Made by a program: the position numbers and the translations under genes
Notes under the pieces: generated by a model
What the model was told of the DNA's origin: nothing
Seen by the model: the letters and a program-made list of their open reading frames with translations, nothing else
Database searches by the model: none
Shown: one piece after another, positions 49,524-59,533 of the stretch
Layout of the letters: the number at the start of each line of letters is the position of its first letter
Numbering within the stretch: position 1 is the first letter of the stretch
From: Alphaproteobacteria bacterium UBA7314
GTDB taxonomy: Bacteria > Pseudomonadota > Alphaproteobacteria > MPNO01 > UBA830
Direction: 5' to 3'
DNA length: 64,000 bases
Assembly (NCBI GenBank): GCA_002471575.1
Contig: DKQG01000034.1
Location: forward strand, 10,778 to 74,777

Positions 49524-50872
49524 AACATCTTCGTGAAAAATTACTTGCCCTACGGGCAGCTATTTTTGCCGCCGTCCTTCTGGCTCTTCCAGTCGGGCTC
49601 GCGCCGCCGGCAATGGCGCAACTGCAGGTCGATATCACCCGTGGCACGGTCGAACCGCTGCCGATCGCCATACCTGAATTTTTCGGCAAAACACCCCTAG
49701 AAATAGAGACGGCGCGCAACATCGCGAACCTGATTTCCGCCGATCTTGCGCGATCCGGCCTGTTCAGGCCGATCGACCGGCGCGCATTCATCCAGCAGGT
49801 ATCGGCGCTGCGGGTGCAGCCCCGTTTCGGCGATTGGCGCCAGATCAACGCCCAGGCACTCGTGTCTGGCAGCGCCCAGGCCCAGCGAGACGGGCGCCTG
49901 AAAGTGGAGTTCCGATTGTGGGATGTGTTCGGCGGCACGCAAATGGCTGGCCTTGCCTATTTTACAACGCCCAACAATTGGAGGCGGGTTGCGCACATCA
50001 TCGCGGATGAAATCTACAAGCGGATCACCGGCGAAAGCGGCTATTTCGACACTCGCGTAGTTTATATTTCGGAAAGCGGCCCGGCAAATCGCCGGATCAA
50101 GCGCTTGTCGATCATGGATCAGGACGGTGCCAATCACCGGTATCTGACGGACGGCCGGGCATTGGTCCTAACCCCCCGGTTTTCGCCCACTGCGCAGGAA
50201 ATCACCTACTTGTCCTATATGGCGGGCAAACCGCGCGTGTATCTTTATAACATCGATACCGGTCAGCAGGAGATTATCGGCGATTTTCCGGGGATGACAT
50301 TTGCGCCGCGTTTTTCGCCCGACGGAAATCAGGTCATCATGAGCATGGCCAAGGACGGCAACACCGAGGTCTATACAATGGATCTGCGGACCCGGCGCGT
50401 GCGACGCCTGACCCGGCATCCGGCGATTGACACCTCTCCGTCCTACGCGCCCGACGGCCGACGGATCGTGTTCAATTCCGACCGCGGCGGCACTCAGCAA
50501 CTTTATGTCATGAATGGCAACGGCGGCGGCGCGAAGCGTATCAGTTTCGGCAAGGGCCGCTACGCCACGCCTGTGTGGTCTCCGCGTGGCGATCTGATCG
50601 CGTTCACCAAGATGAATCGCGGTACGTTTTCGATCGGTGTCATGCAGCCGGATGGTAAGGCCGAACGTATCCTCGCCAATGGTTTTCTGGTCGAAGGCCC
50701 GACCTGGGCACCAAACGGAAGGGTGCTGATGTTTTTCCGCGAGGAACGCCGTCAGGGGTCCCGGGCGAGCACCGCGCGGCTTTATTCGATCGATCTGACC
50801 GGGCATAACGAACGTCAGATCACGACTCCACAAGGGGCCTCCGATCCTGCCTGGTCTCCGCTGGTAAAATAA
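49520..50872 (+). CDS. tolB: Tol-Pal system beta-propeller protein TolB
   Basis: Periplasmic protein that binds Pal and TolA. The 450-residue protein has a signal peptide ending in AMAQ, the N-terminal two-lobe domain (ITRGTVEPLPIAIPEFFG) and a six-bladed propeller with repeated PRFSPTAQEI, PRFSPDGNQVIMS, PSYAPDGRRIVFNS and PVWSPRGDLIAF units. The 160-base gap after it holds the pal promoter and no gene. Confidence 0.96.
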   Translation: MKHLREKLLALRAAIFAAVLLALPVGLAPPAMAQLQVDITRGTVEPLPIAIPEFFGKTPLEIETARNIANLISADLARSGLFRPIDRRAFIQQVSALRVQPRFGDWRQINAQALVSGSAQAQRDGRLKVEFRLWDVFGGTQMAGLAYFTTPNNWRRVAHIIADEIYKRITGESGYFDTRVVYISESGPANRRIKRLSIMDQDGANHRYLTDGRALVLTPRFSPTAQEITYLSYMAGKPRVYLYNIDTGQQEIIGDFPGMTFAPRFSPDGNQVIMSMAKDGNTEVYTMDLRTRRVRRLTRHPAIDTSPSYAPDGRRIVFNSDRGGTQQLYVMNGNGGGAKRISFGKGRYATPVWSPRGDLIAFTKMNRGTFSIGVMQPDGKAERILANGFLVEGPTWAPNGRVLMFFREERRQGSRASTARLYSIDLTGHNERQITTPQGASDPAWSPLVK

Positions 50873-51032
50873 TCATGACTTGCGACCGAATCACTTTTTG
50901 TTCGAAACTGCCGGTTGCTTTGCCATACGACTTTGATGGATCGTGTGGTTTTATGATGCCACAACGAACCAGAGCGACCTTGCCGCCGAAAAAAAACCGT
51001 AACCTGCCAGACATCCATTGGGGAAAAATCTG

Positions 51033-51578
51033 ATGCGCTTTTCATACGTCGTCTGTGCGTTGGCTGGGCTTGCCCTTGCCGCGTGCGAATCCTCTCCCGA
51101 ACTGAATTCAACCGCGACCGCTGACGGTTCGTCGAACTCTGGCGCTTCTTCTGCGGGAACCGGTGGTCCCGTGACCAGCGGCGTTGTTTCGCGAGAGGTA
51201 ACGCAGGCGCCAGGCAGCGTCGAGGATTTCGTCGTTAATGTTGGCGACCGTGTACTGTTCGGTTTTGATCGCTTTGATCTTGCTCCCGATGCCCTTACAA
51301 CGATAGAGAATCAGGTGGTTTGGCTCAAACGCTATCCTGGTGTTACCATAATGGTCGAGGGTCATGCGGACGAGCGTGGTACGCGTGAATACAACCTGGC
51401 GCTTGGAGAACGCCGGGCGAATTCGGTGCGTGATTACATGATAGCTCTTGGGGTAGACCCGAACCGTGTGAAAACGATCTCCTACGGCAAGGAACGCCCA
51501 GTCGATCCGGCGTCGAATGAAGACGCGTGGGAACGAAACCGGCGTGCGGTGACGGTGGTCGATGGAACTACCGGCTGA
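51033..51578 (+). CDS. pal: Peptidoglycan-associated lipoprotein Pal
   Basis: Outer-membrane lipoprotein binding peptidoglycan. The 181-residue protein has a signal peptide with lipobox LALAAC, a Ser/Thr/Gly-rich linker and an OmpA-like domain (VLFGFDRFDLAPDA, VEGHADERGTREYNLALGERRA). ATG 51033 has a GGGGAAAA ribosome site; an in-frame TTG at 51018 is less likely. Confidence 0.95.
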   Translation: MRFSYVVCALAGLALAACESSPELNSTATADGSSNSGASSAGTGGPVTSGVVSREVTQAPGSVEDFVVNVGDRVLFGFDRFDLAPDALTTIENQVVWLKRYPGVTIMVEGHADERGTREYNLALGERRANSVRDYMIALGVDPNRVKTISYGKERPVDPASNEDAWERNRRAVTVVDGTTG

Positions 51579-51635
51579 ACGACATCGGAACCGACTGCCT
51601 TATTTCAGCCATGTTGGGCCGAAATAATTCGCCCA

Positions 51636-51670
51636 GAGACGGTTTCAACTACGGAGACGGTTTCAACTAC
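51636..51670 (+). repeat. Short tandem duplication upstream of cpoB
   Basis: The 17-base unit GAGACGGTTTCAACTAC occurs at 51636-51652 and again at 51654-51670, one base apart, in the gap between pal and cpoB. It looks like a recent slippage duplication; a regulatory role is not evident. Confidence 0.85.
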
Positions 51671-51687
51671 AAGGGCAGATCTGCGGC

Positions 51688-52779
51688 ATGACACTCCGGG
51701 TGAAATACCCACGCGCAGCGGTTGTGGCAGCGTGCACAGTGCTCGCCTGCCTGATCCCGGTCGGCGTATCGGCTCAGAATCCCGGCATACAGGAACTCCT
51801 GAACCGTGTCGATCGCTTGCAGCGCGAACTGACGGCGCTTCAACGCCATGTGTATCAGGATAAAACTGCGCCGGCTAATCCCGGTCAACCGTCTTCCGCT
51901 GTGCCTGCCGATCCTCGTATGGCGGCCCGGCATTCAGTCCGTATCGCGCAGCTTGAAAACGAAATCAGCCGCCTCACCGGCCGAATGGAGGAGATCGATT
52001 TTGCTCTTAACAGGATCGAGGCGCGTCTGGACAAGCTGGTTGTCGACCTAGATCAGAGATTGACTGCGCTTGAAAGGGGGGGGCGCCGCATTTCCGATGC
52101 GGAAACGCCCCTGCCCGTTTCGGTGCCGCCCAATGAGAGCCTAAATCTTCGACCGCTTCCGGAACGGGCACCAGCTCTCACTCCGCCCGCGGCTTCTGCC
52201 GTGCCTGTTCCGGCGCCTGCGCGTCCTGTTCCCTCTCAGCCCGGAGTGCTGGGTACTATCCCGAAAGATCTCGCTGTCACGAAGCCCCGTGGGCCGAAAA
52301 CAGTGTCGAGCGCACCTCCTCCTGCGCGGCCCGCCGACGTGCCGACGGCGTCTGTCGCTCTTTCGGCCGAGACACCTGCGCTGCCCCCCGGGACGCCAAA
52401 ATCACAATACGACTACGCGCTATCGCTGATGCTTGGGCAGCAGGATTTCGCCGCCGCAGAGCGAGCATTGAAAGCGTTTGTAGAACAGCATCCACAGGAT
52501 GATCTGGCGGGTAATGCGCAGTATTGGCTTGGCGAAACCTACTATGTACGCAGGAGTTATCAGAACGCGGCGTTCGCGTTCGCAGAGGGGTACCAAAGAT
52601 ACCCCAAAAACAGGAAAGCGCCGGATAGCCTTCTGAAACTCGGTATGTCGCTCAGCCGGATGGGAAAACGAAAAGAGGCGTGCACGGCTTTTTCCCGGTT
52701 TCTTTCCAAATATACGAGGGCGAACGACCGCCTGAAGGCGCGCATCGATCGCGAGCGGCGCCAGGCGAAGTGCCGTTGA
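51688..52779 (+). CDS. cpoB: Tol-Pal system protein CpoB (YbgF)
   Basis: Periplasmic coordinator of peptidoglycan synthesis and Tol action. The 363-residue protein has a signal peptide ending in VSAQ, an N-terminal coiled coil (QELLNRVDRLQRELTALQRH; QLENEISRLTGRMEEI), a long Pro/Ala linker (residues 145-245) and C-terminal TPR-like repeats (YDYALSLMLGQQDFAAAERAL; NAQYWLGETYYVRRSYQNAA). Its stop overlaps a TTG start of tilS. Confidence 0.93.
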   Translation: MTLRVKYPRAAVVAACTVLACLIPVGVSAQNPGIQELLNRVDRLQRELTALQRHVYQDKTAPANPGQPSSAVPADPRMAARHSVRIAQLENEISRLTGRMEEIDFALNRIEARLDKLVVDLDQRLTALERGGRRISDAETPLPVSVPPNESLNLRPLPERAPALTPPAASAVPVPAPARPVPSQPGVLGTIPKDLAVTKPRGPKTVSSAPPPARPADVPTASVALSAETPALPPGTPKSQYDYALSLMLGQQDFAAAERALKAFVEQHPQDDLAGNAQYWLGETYYVRRSYQNAAFAFAEGYQRYPKNRKAPDSLLKLGMSLSRMGKRKEACTAFSRFLSKYTRANDRLKARIDRERRQAKCR

Positions 52780-54131
52780 CAGACTGGAGCACGCCCGCCA
52801 CCTTTTTTGATCCTGATGGACCGGTTACACGGGATGAATTTGCTCAACAGATGACGGTCGCCGGGCCGTTCCCCGCTTCCGCAAGTCTCGCCGTCGCGGT
52901 GTCCGGCGGCGCGGACAGCATGTCGATGCTTTTGCTTTTGAGTGACTGGGCAAGGGCGACCGGCAGATCGCTAACCGCGTTAACGGTAGATCACGGATTG
53001 CGTCCTGAATCGGCGGATGAGGCCAGGCAGGTCGGCCGTTGGTGCGCATTGCTAGGGGTGTCTCATGAGGTACTGCGCTGGTCGGGCGAAAAGCCGGCGC
53101 ATCGCGTCCAGGAAGAAGCGCGGCGTGCCCGTTACGATTTGATGGAATCCTGGTGCGCCAAACACGACATCGAAAACCTTTTCGTGGCGCACACCGAGGA
53201 CGACCAGGCCGAGACATTTTTGTTCCGGATGAGCCGCGGCAGCGGTCCCGCTGGGTTGGCGGCGATGCCTCTGGTGTCCTATCGCGCCCGGGTTCGGGTC
53301 ATCCGGCCGCTTCTGACAATCGGCCGGCAACGCCTTGAAACGACGTTGAAAGCAGCGGGACAGGCATGGGTGGAAGACCCCGGCAATACCGACCGCCGTT
53401 ATGCCCGGGTCCGGGTTCGCAATCGTCTGGCAGAACTGGATACTAACGGCATTTCGGCGGCGGCGGTTGCGGGTACCGCGCGCATCTTCGGCCGCCTGCG
53501 CGCCGCACGTGAGAATCAGGTTGCTCGGCTGGCCGCAGAGGCTGTGACGATTTACCCTGAGGGGTACGCCGACATCGATCGAATGGCCCTGACCAAGGCC
53601 GACCCGGAAATTGCAATGCTTTTGACGTCGGCCCTGATCGCCCAAACTGGTGGCCGGGAATTTGCCCCTAAACGCGCACGCACCGCGAGTTTATTCCGTG
53701 CTCTGATTGTCGGTCCGGAGACAATCACCCGCACTTTGGGCGGCTGTGTGATATCGGCCTCTGCTGCGCGTGTTCGATTGTGGCGGGAACCCGGGACCAT
53801 TTCGCATGAAATCCCCATTTCCGGTGGGATGTCCGCCATTTGGGATCGGCGTTTTCTTGTTACCCTCAGGTCCGCTTCACGTAGGGCAGCCGTGTCCGTT
53901 TCAGCGCTCGGCCGGGGCGGCTGGGAGGCGATCGCTGCTGATATCGGCAGCGATTTCAGACACATTCCCGGACCGGTCCGCTACGGATTGCCGGCAATCC
54001 GCAGGGAAGGCTACATTCTGCAGGTGTGGCATCTTGACTACCGTTCTTCCCGGATTTCTGAAAATATCATGGAAAATGCGGTATTCAAGGTCCGATCGCC
54101 GTTTTCGGGACCGCCGTTTTGGGTTGCTTAA
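52776..54131 (+). CDS. tilS: tRNA(Ile)-lysidine synthase
   Basis: Modifies C34 of tRNA-Ile2 to lysidine so that it reads AUA. The 451-residue protein has the PP-loop ATPase motif VAVSGGADSMSML and LTVDHGLRPESADEA, then VAHTEDDQAETFLFR. TTG 52776 overlaps the cpoB stop (TTGA), suggesting coupling; GTG 52770 is also possible. The tilS-ftsH order is widely conserved. Confidence 0.92.
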   Translation: MTDWSTPATFFDPDGPVTRDEFAQQMTVAGPFPASASLAVAVSGGADSMSMLLLLSDWARATGRSLTALTVDHGLRPESADEARQVGRWCALLGVSHEVLRWSGEKPAHRVQEEARRARYDLMESWCAKHDIENLFVAHTEDDQAETFLFRMSRGSGPAGLAAMPLVSYRARVRVIRPLLTIGRQRLETTLKAAGQAWVEDPGNTDRRYARVRVRNRLAELDTNGISAAAVAGTARIFGRLRAARENQVARLAAEAVTIYPEGYADIDRMALTKADPEIAMLLTSALIAQTGGREFAPKRARTASLFRALIVGPETITRTLGGCVISASAARVRLWREPGTISHEIPISGGMSAIWDRRFLVTLRSASRRAAVSVSALGRGGWEAIAADIGSDFRHIPGPVRYGLPAIRREGYILQVWHLDYRSSRISENIMENAVFKVRSPFSGPPFWVA

Positions 54132-54231
54132 CCGGTGTATAGCACTATGTATGTAGCACGAATGCCATAAGAGTACGTGACGGGATTACAGCGTGCGAGC
54201 TGTACCCGTCGAGCTTCAGGATACAGGATCA

Positions 54232-56166
54232 TTGAACAACTTCGGTAAAAACATAGCCCTCTGGGTGATTATTCTTCTTCTGCTGTTTGCGCTGTTCAAT
54301 CTGTTCCAGCAGCCGTCGGGCCGTAGCAACCAATCGGGTATTCCCTACTCCACCTTCCTCGCCGATGTTGAGGGCGGCCAGATCGAAACGGTCACGATTA
54401 AGGGCCGGTCTATTTCCGGCGTGCGCAAGGACGGTCGCTCATTCTCGACCTACGCGCCGAACGACCCCAATTTGATCGAGAAGCTCGACAAAACCGGTGT
54501 CGTAATTGACGCCGCGCCGGCCGACGACGGATCCCCGTCGCTGCTAAACATCCTGATCTCTTGGTTCCCAATGCTGTTGCTGATCGGGGTCTGGATTTTC
54601 TTTATGCGGCAGATGCAGGGTGGCGGCGGCAAGGCTATGGGCTTCGGCAAGTCCAAGGCACGTCTGCTGACGGAACGTTCCGGCCGCGTCACTTTCGAAG
54701 ACGTTGCGGGTATAGAGGAAGCGAAACAGGAACTAGAAGAAGTCGTCGAATTCCTGCGCGATCCACAGAAATTCCAGCGCCTCGGCGGTAAGATACCCAA
54801 GGGGGTCCTGCTGGTTGGTCCGCCCGGGACCGGTAAAACGCTGCTTGCCCGCGCTATTGCCGGCGAGGCGAATGTGCCCTTCTTTACAATCTCCGGTTCA
54901 GATTTCGTCGAGATGTTCGTCGGCGTCGGCGCCAGCCGAGTTCGCGACATGTTCGAACAGGGCAAGAAAAATGCGCCCTGCATTATATTCATCGACGAAA
55001 TCGACGCCGTCGGTCGCCACCGTGGCGCCGGTCTGGGTGGCGGCAACGACGAGCGCGAACAGACGCTGAACCAGCTGCTGGTCGAAATGGACGGTTTCGA
55101 GGCCAATGAGGGCGTGATCCTGATTGCTGCGACTAACCGTCCCGACGTGCTCGATCCCGCCTTGCTGCGTCCCGGCCGCTTCGACCGTCAGGTCGTGGTA
55201 CCCAACCCCGACGTGCTGGGCCGAGAACAGATCCTAAAGGTTCACATGAAAAAAGTACCGTTGGCGCCGGATGTGGATGCCCGGGTCATAGCCCGCGGCA
55301 CGCCCGGTTTCTCCGGTGCAGATCTTGCAAACCTCGTGAACGAGGCGGCACTTCTGGCTGCGCGAAAGAATAAGCGCCTGGTCACAATGGCTGAATTCGA
55401 AGACGCCAAGGATAAGGTGATGATGGGCGCCGAACGTCGGTCCATGGTCATGACTGAGGACGAGAAAAAGCTTACCGCATATCATGAGGCTGGCCATGCA
55501 CTGGTGGCACTGTCCGTACCGAAACACGATCCGCTGCACAAGGTTACGATCATTCCGCGCGGTCGTGCGCTAGGGGTCACGATGTCATTGCCCGAAAGAG
55601 ACAAGTATTCGATGACCAAGGTGGAAATGACTTCGAAACTAGCGATGATGTTTGGTGGCCGCGTGGCCGAGGAGCTGATTTTCGGCGAAGAAAATGTCAC
55701 CACCGGCGCTGGAAACGACATCCAGCAGGCGACCGGACTTGCTCGCAGCATGGTGACCGAATACGGATTTTCCGAGAAACTCGGCCCGCTGCGGTACTCC
55801 GCCAACGAAGAAGAGGTTTTTCTAGGTCATTCCGTGACGCAGCAGAAAAATATGTCGGACCAGACAGCTGACATGATCGATTCCGAAGTCCGTGGATTAA
55901 TTGAGGAAGCCGAACAGACGGCGCGCCGGATTCTGATGGAACGCAATGAAGATCTGGAGAAGATTGCACAGGCGTTGTTGGAGTTCGAAAATCTCTCGGG
56001 CGATGAAATCGATTCGCTACTGAAGGGAGAGGACATTATCCGGCCGTCGACCGACGATCCGCCCAGCGGTGAGGGACGTAAATCGTCGGTGCCGACGTCG
56101 GGTAAGCGGAAACGCGGCGATGAGGGTTCCGGCGGCATGGAACCAGAGCCGCAGCCCGGCACCTGA
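54232..56166 (+). CDS. ftsH: ATP-dependent zinc metalloprotease FtsH
   Basis: Membrane AAA+ protease for quality control and regulated turnover. The 644-residue protein has two transmembrane helices (residues 8-27 and about 105-125), Walker A VGPPGTGKTLLA, Walker B CIIFIDEID, the second-region-of-homology ATNRPDVLDPALLRPGRFDRQ and the zinc site HEAGHA. The start TTG 54232 gives the usual NNFGKN opening; GTG 54193 is an in-frame alternative 13 codons upstream. The last 40 residues are a hydrophilic tail. Confidence 0.96.
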   Translation: MNNFGKNIALWVIILLLLFALFNLFQQPSGRSNQSGIPYSTFLADVEGGQIETVTIKGRSISGVRKDGRSFSTYAPNDPNLIEKLDKTGVVIDAAPADDGSPSLLNILISWFPMLLLIGVWIFFMRQMQGGGGKAMGFGKSKARLLTERSGRVTFEDVAGIEEAKQELEEVVEFLRDPQKFQRLGGKIPKGVLLVGPPGTGKTLLARAIAGEANVPFFTISGSDFVEMFVGVGASRVRDMFEQGKKNAPCIIFIDEIDAVGRHRGAGLGGGNDEREQTLNQLLVEMDGFEANEGVILIAATNRPDVLDPALLRPGRFDRQVVVPNPDVLGREQILKVHMKKVPLAPDVDARVIARGTPGFSGADLANLVNEAALLAARKNKRLVTMAEFEDAKDKVMMGAERRSMVMTEDEKKLTAYHEAGHALVALSVPKHDPLHKVTIIPRGRALGVTMSLPERDKYSMTKVEMTSKLAMMFGGRVAEELIFGEENVTTGAGNDIQQATGLARSMVTEYGFSEKLGPLRYSANEEEVFLGHSVTQQKNMSDQTADMIDSEVRGLIEEAEQTARRILMERNEDLEKIAQALLEFENLSGDEIDSLLKGEDIIRPSTDDPPSGEGRKSSVPTSGKRKRGDEGSGGMEPEPQPGT

Positions 56167-56190
56167 CGGGCCGCAGGCCCGGCGATTGCT

Positions 56191-57270
56191 TTGAACGAGA
56201 CCAGAAACGGCCCCGGCTCCGACAGGGGTCGTTTAGAGCCCGGGGCGGTAATTAATCCCGTTGGTCTGATGGGCGGTGCGGCGGCCAAGATGGCAATTGA
56301 CGCAGGCGTGGCGTTCCCGATAGCCGGCGGTCCAATGGCATTTACCCACAAAGAAATTCTGCAACTTGATGATACCGGAGCGATCGTTGCGCATCTGTCG
56401 CCGGTCACGGACGGATCGGTCGAGTTAAAGGATATAACTGAAACTAGGAACATTTTTGCCGGTCGAGATCTTGCGCGTCCGCTGATTATGGGGGTGGTCA
56501 ACGTCACGCCCGACAGTTTTTCGGATGGCGGCGTTCACGCGGATCCGAAGAAGGCGATTGTCCACGCCCTGTCCCTCATCGACGCTGGTTCGGATATCCT
56601 TGATATCGGTGGCGAGTCCACACGCCCCGGTGCGGCGCCCGTCGATATCACCGAGGAGTGCGACCGGATCCTGCCGGTGATCGAGGCGGCAGTCGCGGCG
56701 GGCGCCACGGTTTCCGTAGATACCCGCCGCGCGGAGACAATGCGGGCCGCGATCGACCATGGAGCCGCGATCGTTAACGACGTTACGGCGCTGGACGGCG
56801 ATCCGGATTCTCTGGATGCCGTTGCCGAAACGGGCGCTGAAGTCATCCTTATGCACATGCAGGGGAAGCCCGAAACCATGCAGGATGCCCCTAAATATCG
56901 TCTCGCTTCTTTCGATGTCTTTCACTGGTTGAGAGCACGGGTAGAGGCGTGCGAGACAGCGGGCATTCCGCGGAGCAGGATAGCCGTCGACCCGGGTATC
57001 GGTTTCGGAAAAACGGATGTGCATAATATTGAATTACTGGATCGCGTCGGGCTTTTTCACGGGCTTGGCTGTGCAGTTGCCATCGGCGTGTCGCGCAAAA
57101 GCGTCATCGGGCACATTGCGGGAATAGAGAAACCCCGGGACCGTCAAGCGGGGACGTTGGTGGCAACGGCGATTGCGCTCTCCAGGGGGGTGCAGATACA
57201 CCGGGTCCACGATGTCGCTGCGGCCCGGCAGGCTGTAGCCATCTGGAATTCTCAGTTCGACAACGGGTGA
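56191..57270 (+). CDS. folP: Dihydropteroate synthase
   Basis: Condenses p-aminobenzoate with dihydropterin pyrophosphate in folate synthesis. The 359-residue protein has GVVNVTPDSFSDGG, DIGGESTRPGA and the C-terminal AIGVSRKSVIG phosphate site. About 90 N-terminal residues precede the TIM barrel (including NPVGLMGGAAAKMAI and IAGGPMAF), a conserved alphaproteobacterial extension. The start is a TTG, 24 bases after ftsH. Confidence 0.93.
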   Translation: MNETRNGPGSDRGRLEPGAVINPVGLMGGAAAKMAIDAGVAFPIAGGPMAFTHKEILQLDDTGAIVAHLSPVTDGSVELKDITETRNIFAGRDLARPLIMGVVNVTPDSFSDGGVHADPKKAIVHALSLIDAGSDILDIGGESTRPGAAPVDITEECDRILPVIEAAVAAGATVSVDTRRAETMRAAIDHGAAIVNDVTALDGDPDSLDAVAETGAEVILMHMQGKPETMQDAPKYRLASFDVFHWLRARVEACETAGIPRSRIAVDPGIGFGKTDVHNIELLDRVGLFHGLGCAVAIGVSRKSVIGHIAGIEKPRDRQAGTLVATAIALSRGVQIHRVHDVAAARQAVAIWNSQFDNG

Positions 57271-57356
57271 AAATCACGGAGCTTGTTGCTATACATTCCC
57301 GTGTTTGCCGGCAATAACAAAATACCGGTACTAGGGAGCTCATTGAGCAATCAGAA

Positions 57357-58703
57357 ATGGTGCGTAATTATTTTGGGACGGACGGCATTCGCGGCAGCGC
57401 GAACACCGATCCGATGACCGCGGAGGTCGCCCTCCGCGTTGGCATGGCCGCGGGCCGCATATTCACCCGTGGCGCGCATCGGCATTCAGTGGTGATAGGC
57501 AAGGATACCCGGCTGTCTGGCTATATGTTGGAACCGGCCCTGGCAGCCGGATTCGTCTCCATGGGTATGGATGTTATCTTCGTTGGCCCGATGCCCACAC
57601 CGGCGGTTGCGATGCTGACGCGGTCTTTGCGGGCCGATCTGGGCGTAATGATATCTGCATCGCACAATCCGTTCCACGATAACGGCATCAAGCTGTTCGG
57701 ACCCGACGGCTACAAGCTGTCGGATGAGACCGAAGAGCAGATCGAGAATATGATCGAGAGCGACATGAGTTCGGATCTGGCTGAATCCGCCTATCTCGGC
57801 CGCGCGAAGCGGCTCGACGATGCTGAAGGCCGCTACATCGAATTCGTTAAGAACACGTTCCCCAAGGGACGCCGTCTCGACGGGCTGAAAATCGTGATCG
57901 ACTGCGCCAACGGGGCCGCCTACAAGGTCGCGCCGACCGCGTTGTGGGAATTGGGCGCCGAGGTCGTCACCTACGGCGTCGAACCCGATGGTTTCAATAT
58001 CAACAAGCACTGCGGCAGCACCGACACCTCTACCATGTGTCGGATGGTGCGCGAACACGGCGCTGATATCGGTGTTGCACTCGATGGCGATGCCGACCGG
58101 GTGCTGATCGCAGACGAAACCGGCACGTTACTAGACGGAGATCAGCTTATGGGGACCGTCGCCGAGTCCTGGTATCGGACAGGCAAGCTGACCGGCGGCG
58201 GTATTGTCGCCACGATTATGTCAAATTTGGGTCTGGAACACTATCTGCGCGACATCGGGTTGACGATGGCGCGTACCCAGGTCGGAGACCGCTACGTTGT
58301 CGAATACATGCGCGCCCATGGTTTCAATGTCGGCGGCGAACAGTCCGGCCATATCGTGCTTAGCGACTATACCACGACCGGAGACGGCCTAATCGCCGCG
58401 TTGGAGGTTCTTGCGGCTTTGGTGGACTCCGATCGGCCTGTAAGCGAAATCGGCCGCCGCTTCTCGCCTCTGCCGCAGGTGCTGGAAAACGTCCGTTTCG
58501 GTAGCAGCCCGCCGCTCGAACATGCCACTGTGATAGAGGCCGTCAGCGATGGCGAAGCCCGGTTGAAGGACAGCGGGCGAATCCTGATTCGGAAGTCTGG
58601 CACAGAACCCGTCATCCGCGTTATGGCAGAAGGCGAAGACGAGACACTGGTTCAGAGTGTGGTGACTGAGATCGTCACAGCGATCGAACAGGCGTCGGAC
58701 TGA
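57357..58703 (+). CDS. glmM: Phosphoglucosamine mutase
   Basis: Interconverts glucosamine 6- and 1-phosphate for UDP-GlcNAc and cell-wall synthesis. The 448-residue protein has YFGTDGIRGSAN, the phosphoserine loop MISASHNPFHDNG, the metal loop VALDGDADRVLI, the sugar-binding GGEQSGHI and the phosphate-binding RKSGTEPVIR. The ftsH-folP-glmM order is the classical one. Confidence 0.97.
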   Translation: MVRNYFGTDGIRGSANTDPMTAEVALRVGMAAGRIFTRGAHRHSVVIGKDTRLSGYMLEPALAAGFVSMGMDVIFVGPMPTPAVAMLTRSLRADLGVMISASHNPFHDNGIKLFGPDGYKLSDETEEQIENMIESDMSSDLAESAYLGRAKRLDDAEGRYIEFVKNTFPKGRRLDGLKIVIDCANGAAYKVAPTALWELGAEVVTYGVEPDGFNINKHCGSTDTSTMCRMVREHGADIGVALDGDADRVLIADETGTLLDGDQLMGTVAESWYRTGKLTGGGIVATIMSNLGLEHYLRDIGLTMARTQVGDRYVVEYMRAHGFNVGGEQSGHIVLSDYTTTGDGLIAALEVLAALVDSDRPVSEIGRRFSPLPQVLENVRFGSSPPLEHATVIEAVSDGEARLKDSGRILIRKSGTEPVIRVMAEGEDETLVQSVVTEIVTAIEQASD

Positions 58704-58724
58704 TCGCAGCATGAAAGATGTCAG

Positions 58725-59531
58725 ATGAAGGGACGGGTCCTGATCGTCGCCGGGTCGGATTCCGGTGGCGGAGCCGGTATTCAGGCGGATATCAAGGCGG
58801 TGACTGCGTTGCACGGGTTCGCTATGACCGCAGTCACGGCCCTAACAGCGCAGAATACGCTCGGCGTCCATGACGTGTACCCAGTCGATACTGGATTTAT
58901 CCAGACCCAGATGCATGTTGTTCTCAGCGATCTCGGGGCGGACAGCCTGAAGACCGGTATGCTCCATAGCTCAGCGGTGATCGAAGCCGTGTGCGAGGTT
59001 GCCGAGACCGAAGCTTCGGGAATTCCGTTGGTGGTCGATCCTGTGATGGTCGCCAAGGGCGGGGCGGCGCTTCTCGGCATAGAAGCTGTTGCGGTGATGC
59101 GCGACCGCCTGTTGCCGCTATCCCGTGTGATTACGCCCAACATTCCGGAGGCCGAAACACTGCTCGGCATGGAAATTGGTACCCTCGATGCCATGAAGAG
59201 AGCAGCGGAGCTCTTGATGAAGAAAGGGGCCTCTGCGGTCCTAATTAAAGGCGGTCACATGACCGGCAAAGGTCTGACGGACGTACTGCTGGATGACGAC
59301 GGTTTTCACCTATTCGAAACCGAACGTGTGGAAACGGTTCACACCCACGGCACCGGGTGCACTATGGCCTCTGCGATTGCTGCGGGAATTGCACAAGATA
59401 TGCCATTGCCAGCGGCGGTGGGACGGGCCCAGGCCTACGTGGCGGCGGCTATCCGCGGGGCTCCGGGGTACGGGCAGGGGCACGGCCCCATCGACCACGG
59501 CCACACGGTACATCCCTTCGCGGTCGACTGA
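58725..59531 (+). CDS. thiD: Hydroxymethylpyrimidine/phosphomethylpyrimidine kinase
   Basis: Phosphorylates HMP-P to HMP-PP for thiamine synthesis, the substrate of ThiE. The 268-residue ribokinase-fold protein has IVAGSDSGGGAGIQADIK, ALTAQNTLGV, VVDPVMVAKGG and the anion-hole motif HTHGTGCTMASAIAAG. It follows glmM by 21 bases. Thiamine supply also matters for the ThDP enzyme at 13943-15076. Confidence 0.95.
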   Translation: MKGRVLIVAGSDSGGGAGIQADIKAVTALHGFAMTAVTALTAQNTLGVHDVYPVDTGFIQTQMHVVLSDLGADSLKTGMLHSSAVIEAVCEVAETEASGIPLVVDPVMVAKGGAALLGIEAVAVMRDRLLPLSRVITPNIPEAETLLGMEIGTLDAMKRAAELLMKKGASAVLIKGGHMTGKGLTDVLLDDDGFHLFETERVETVHTHGTGCTMASAIAAGIAQDMPLPAAVGRAQAYVAAAIRGAPGYGQGHGPIDHGHTVHPFAVD

Positions 59532-59533
59532 CA

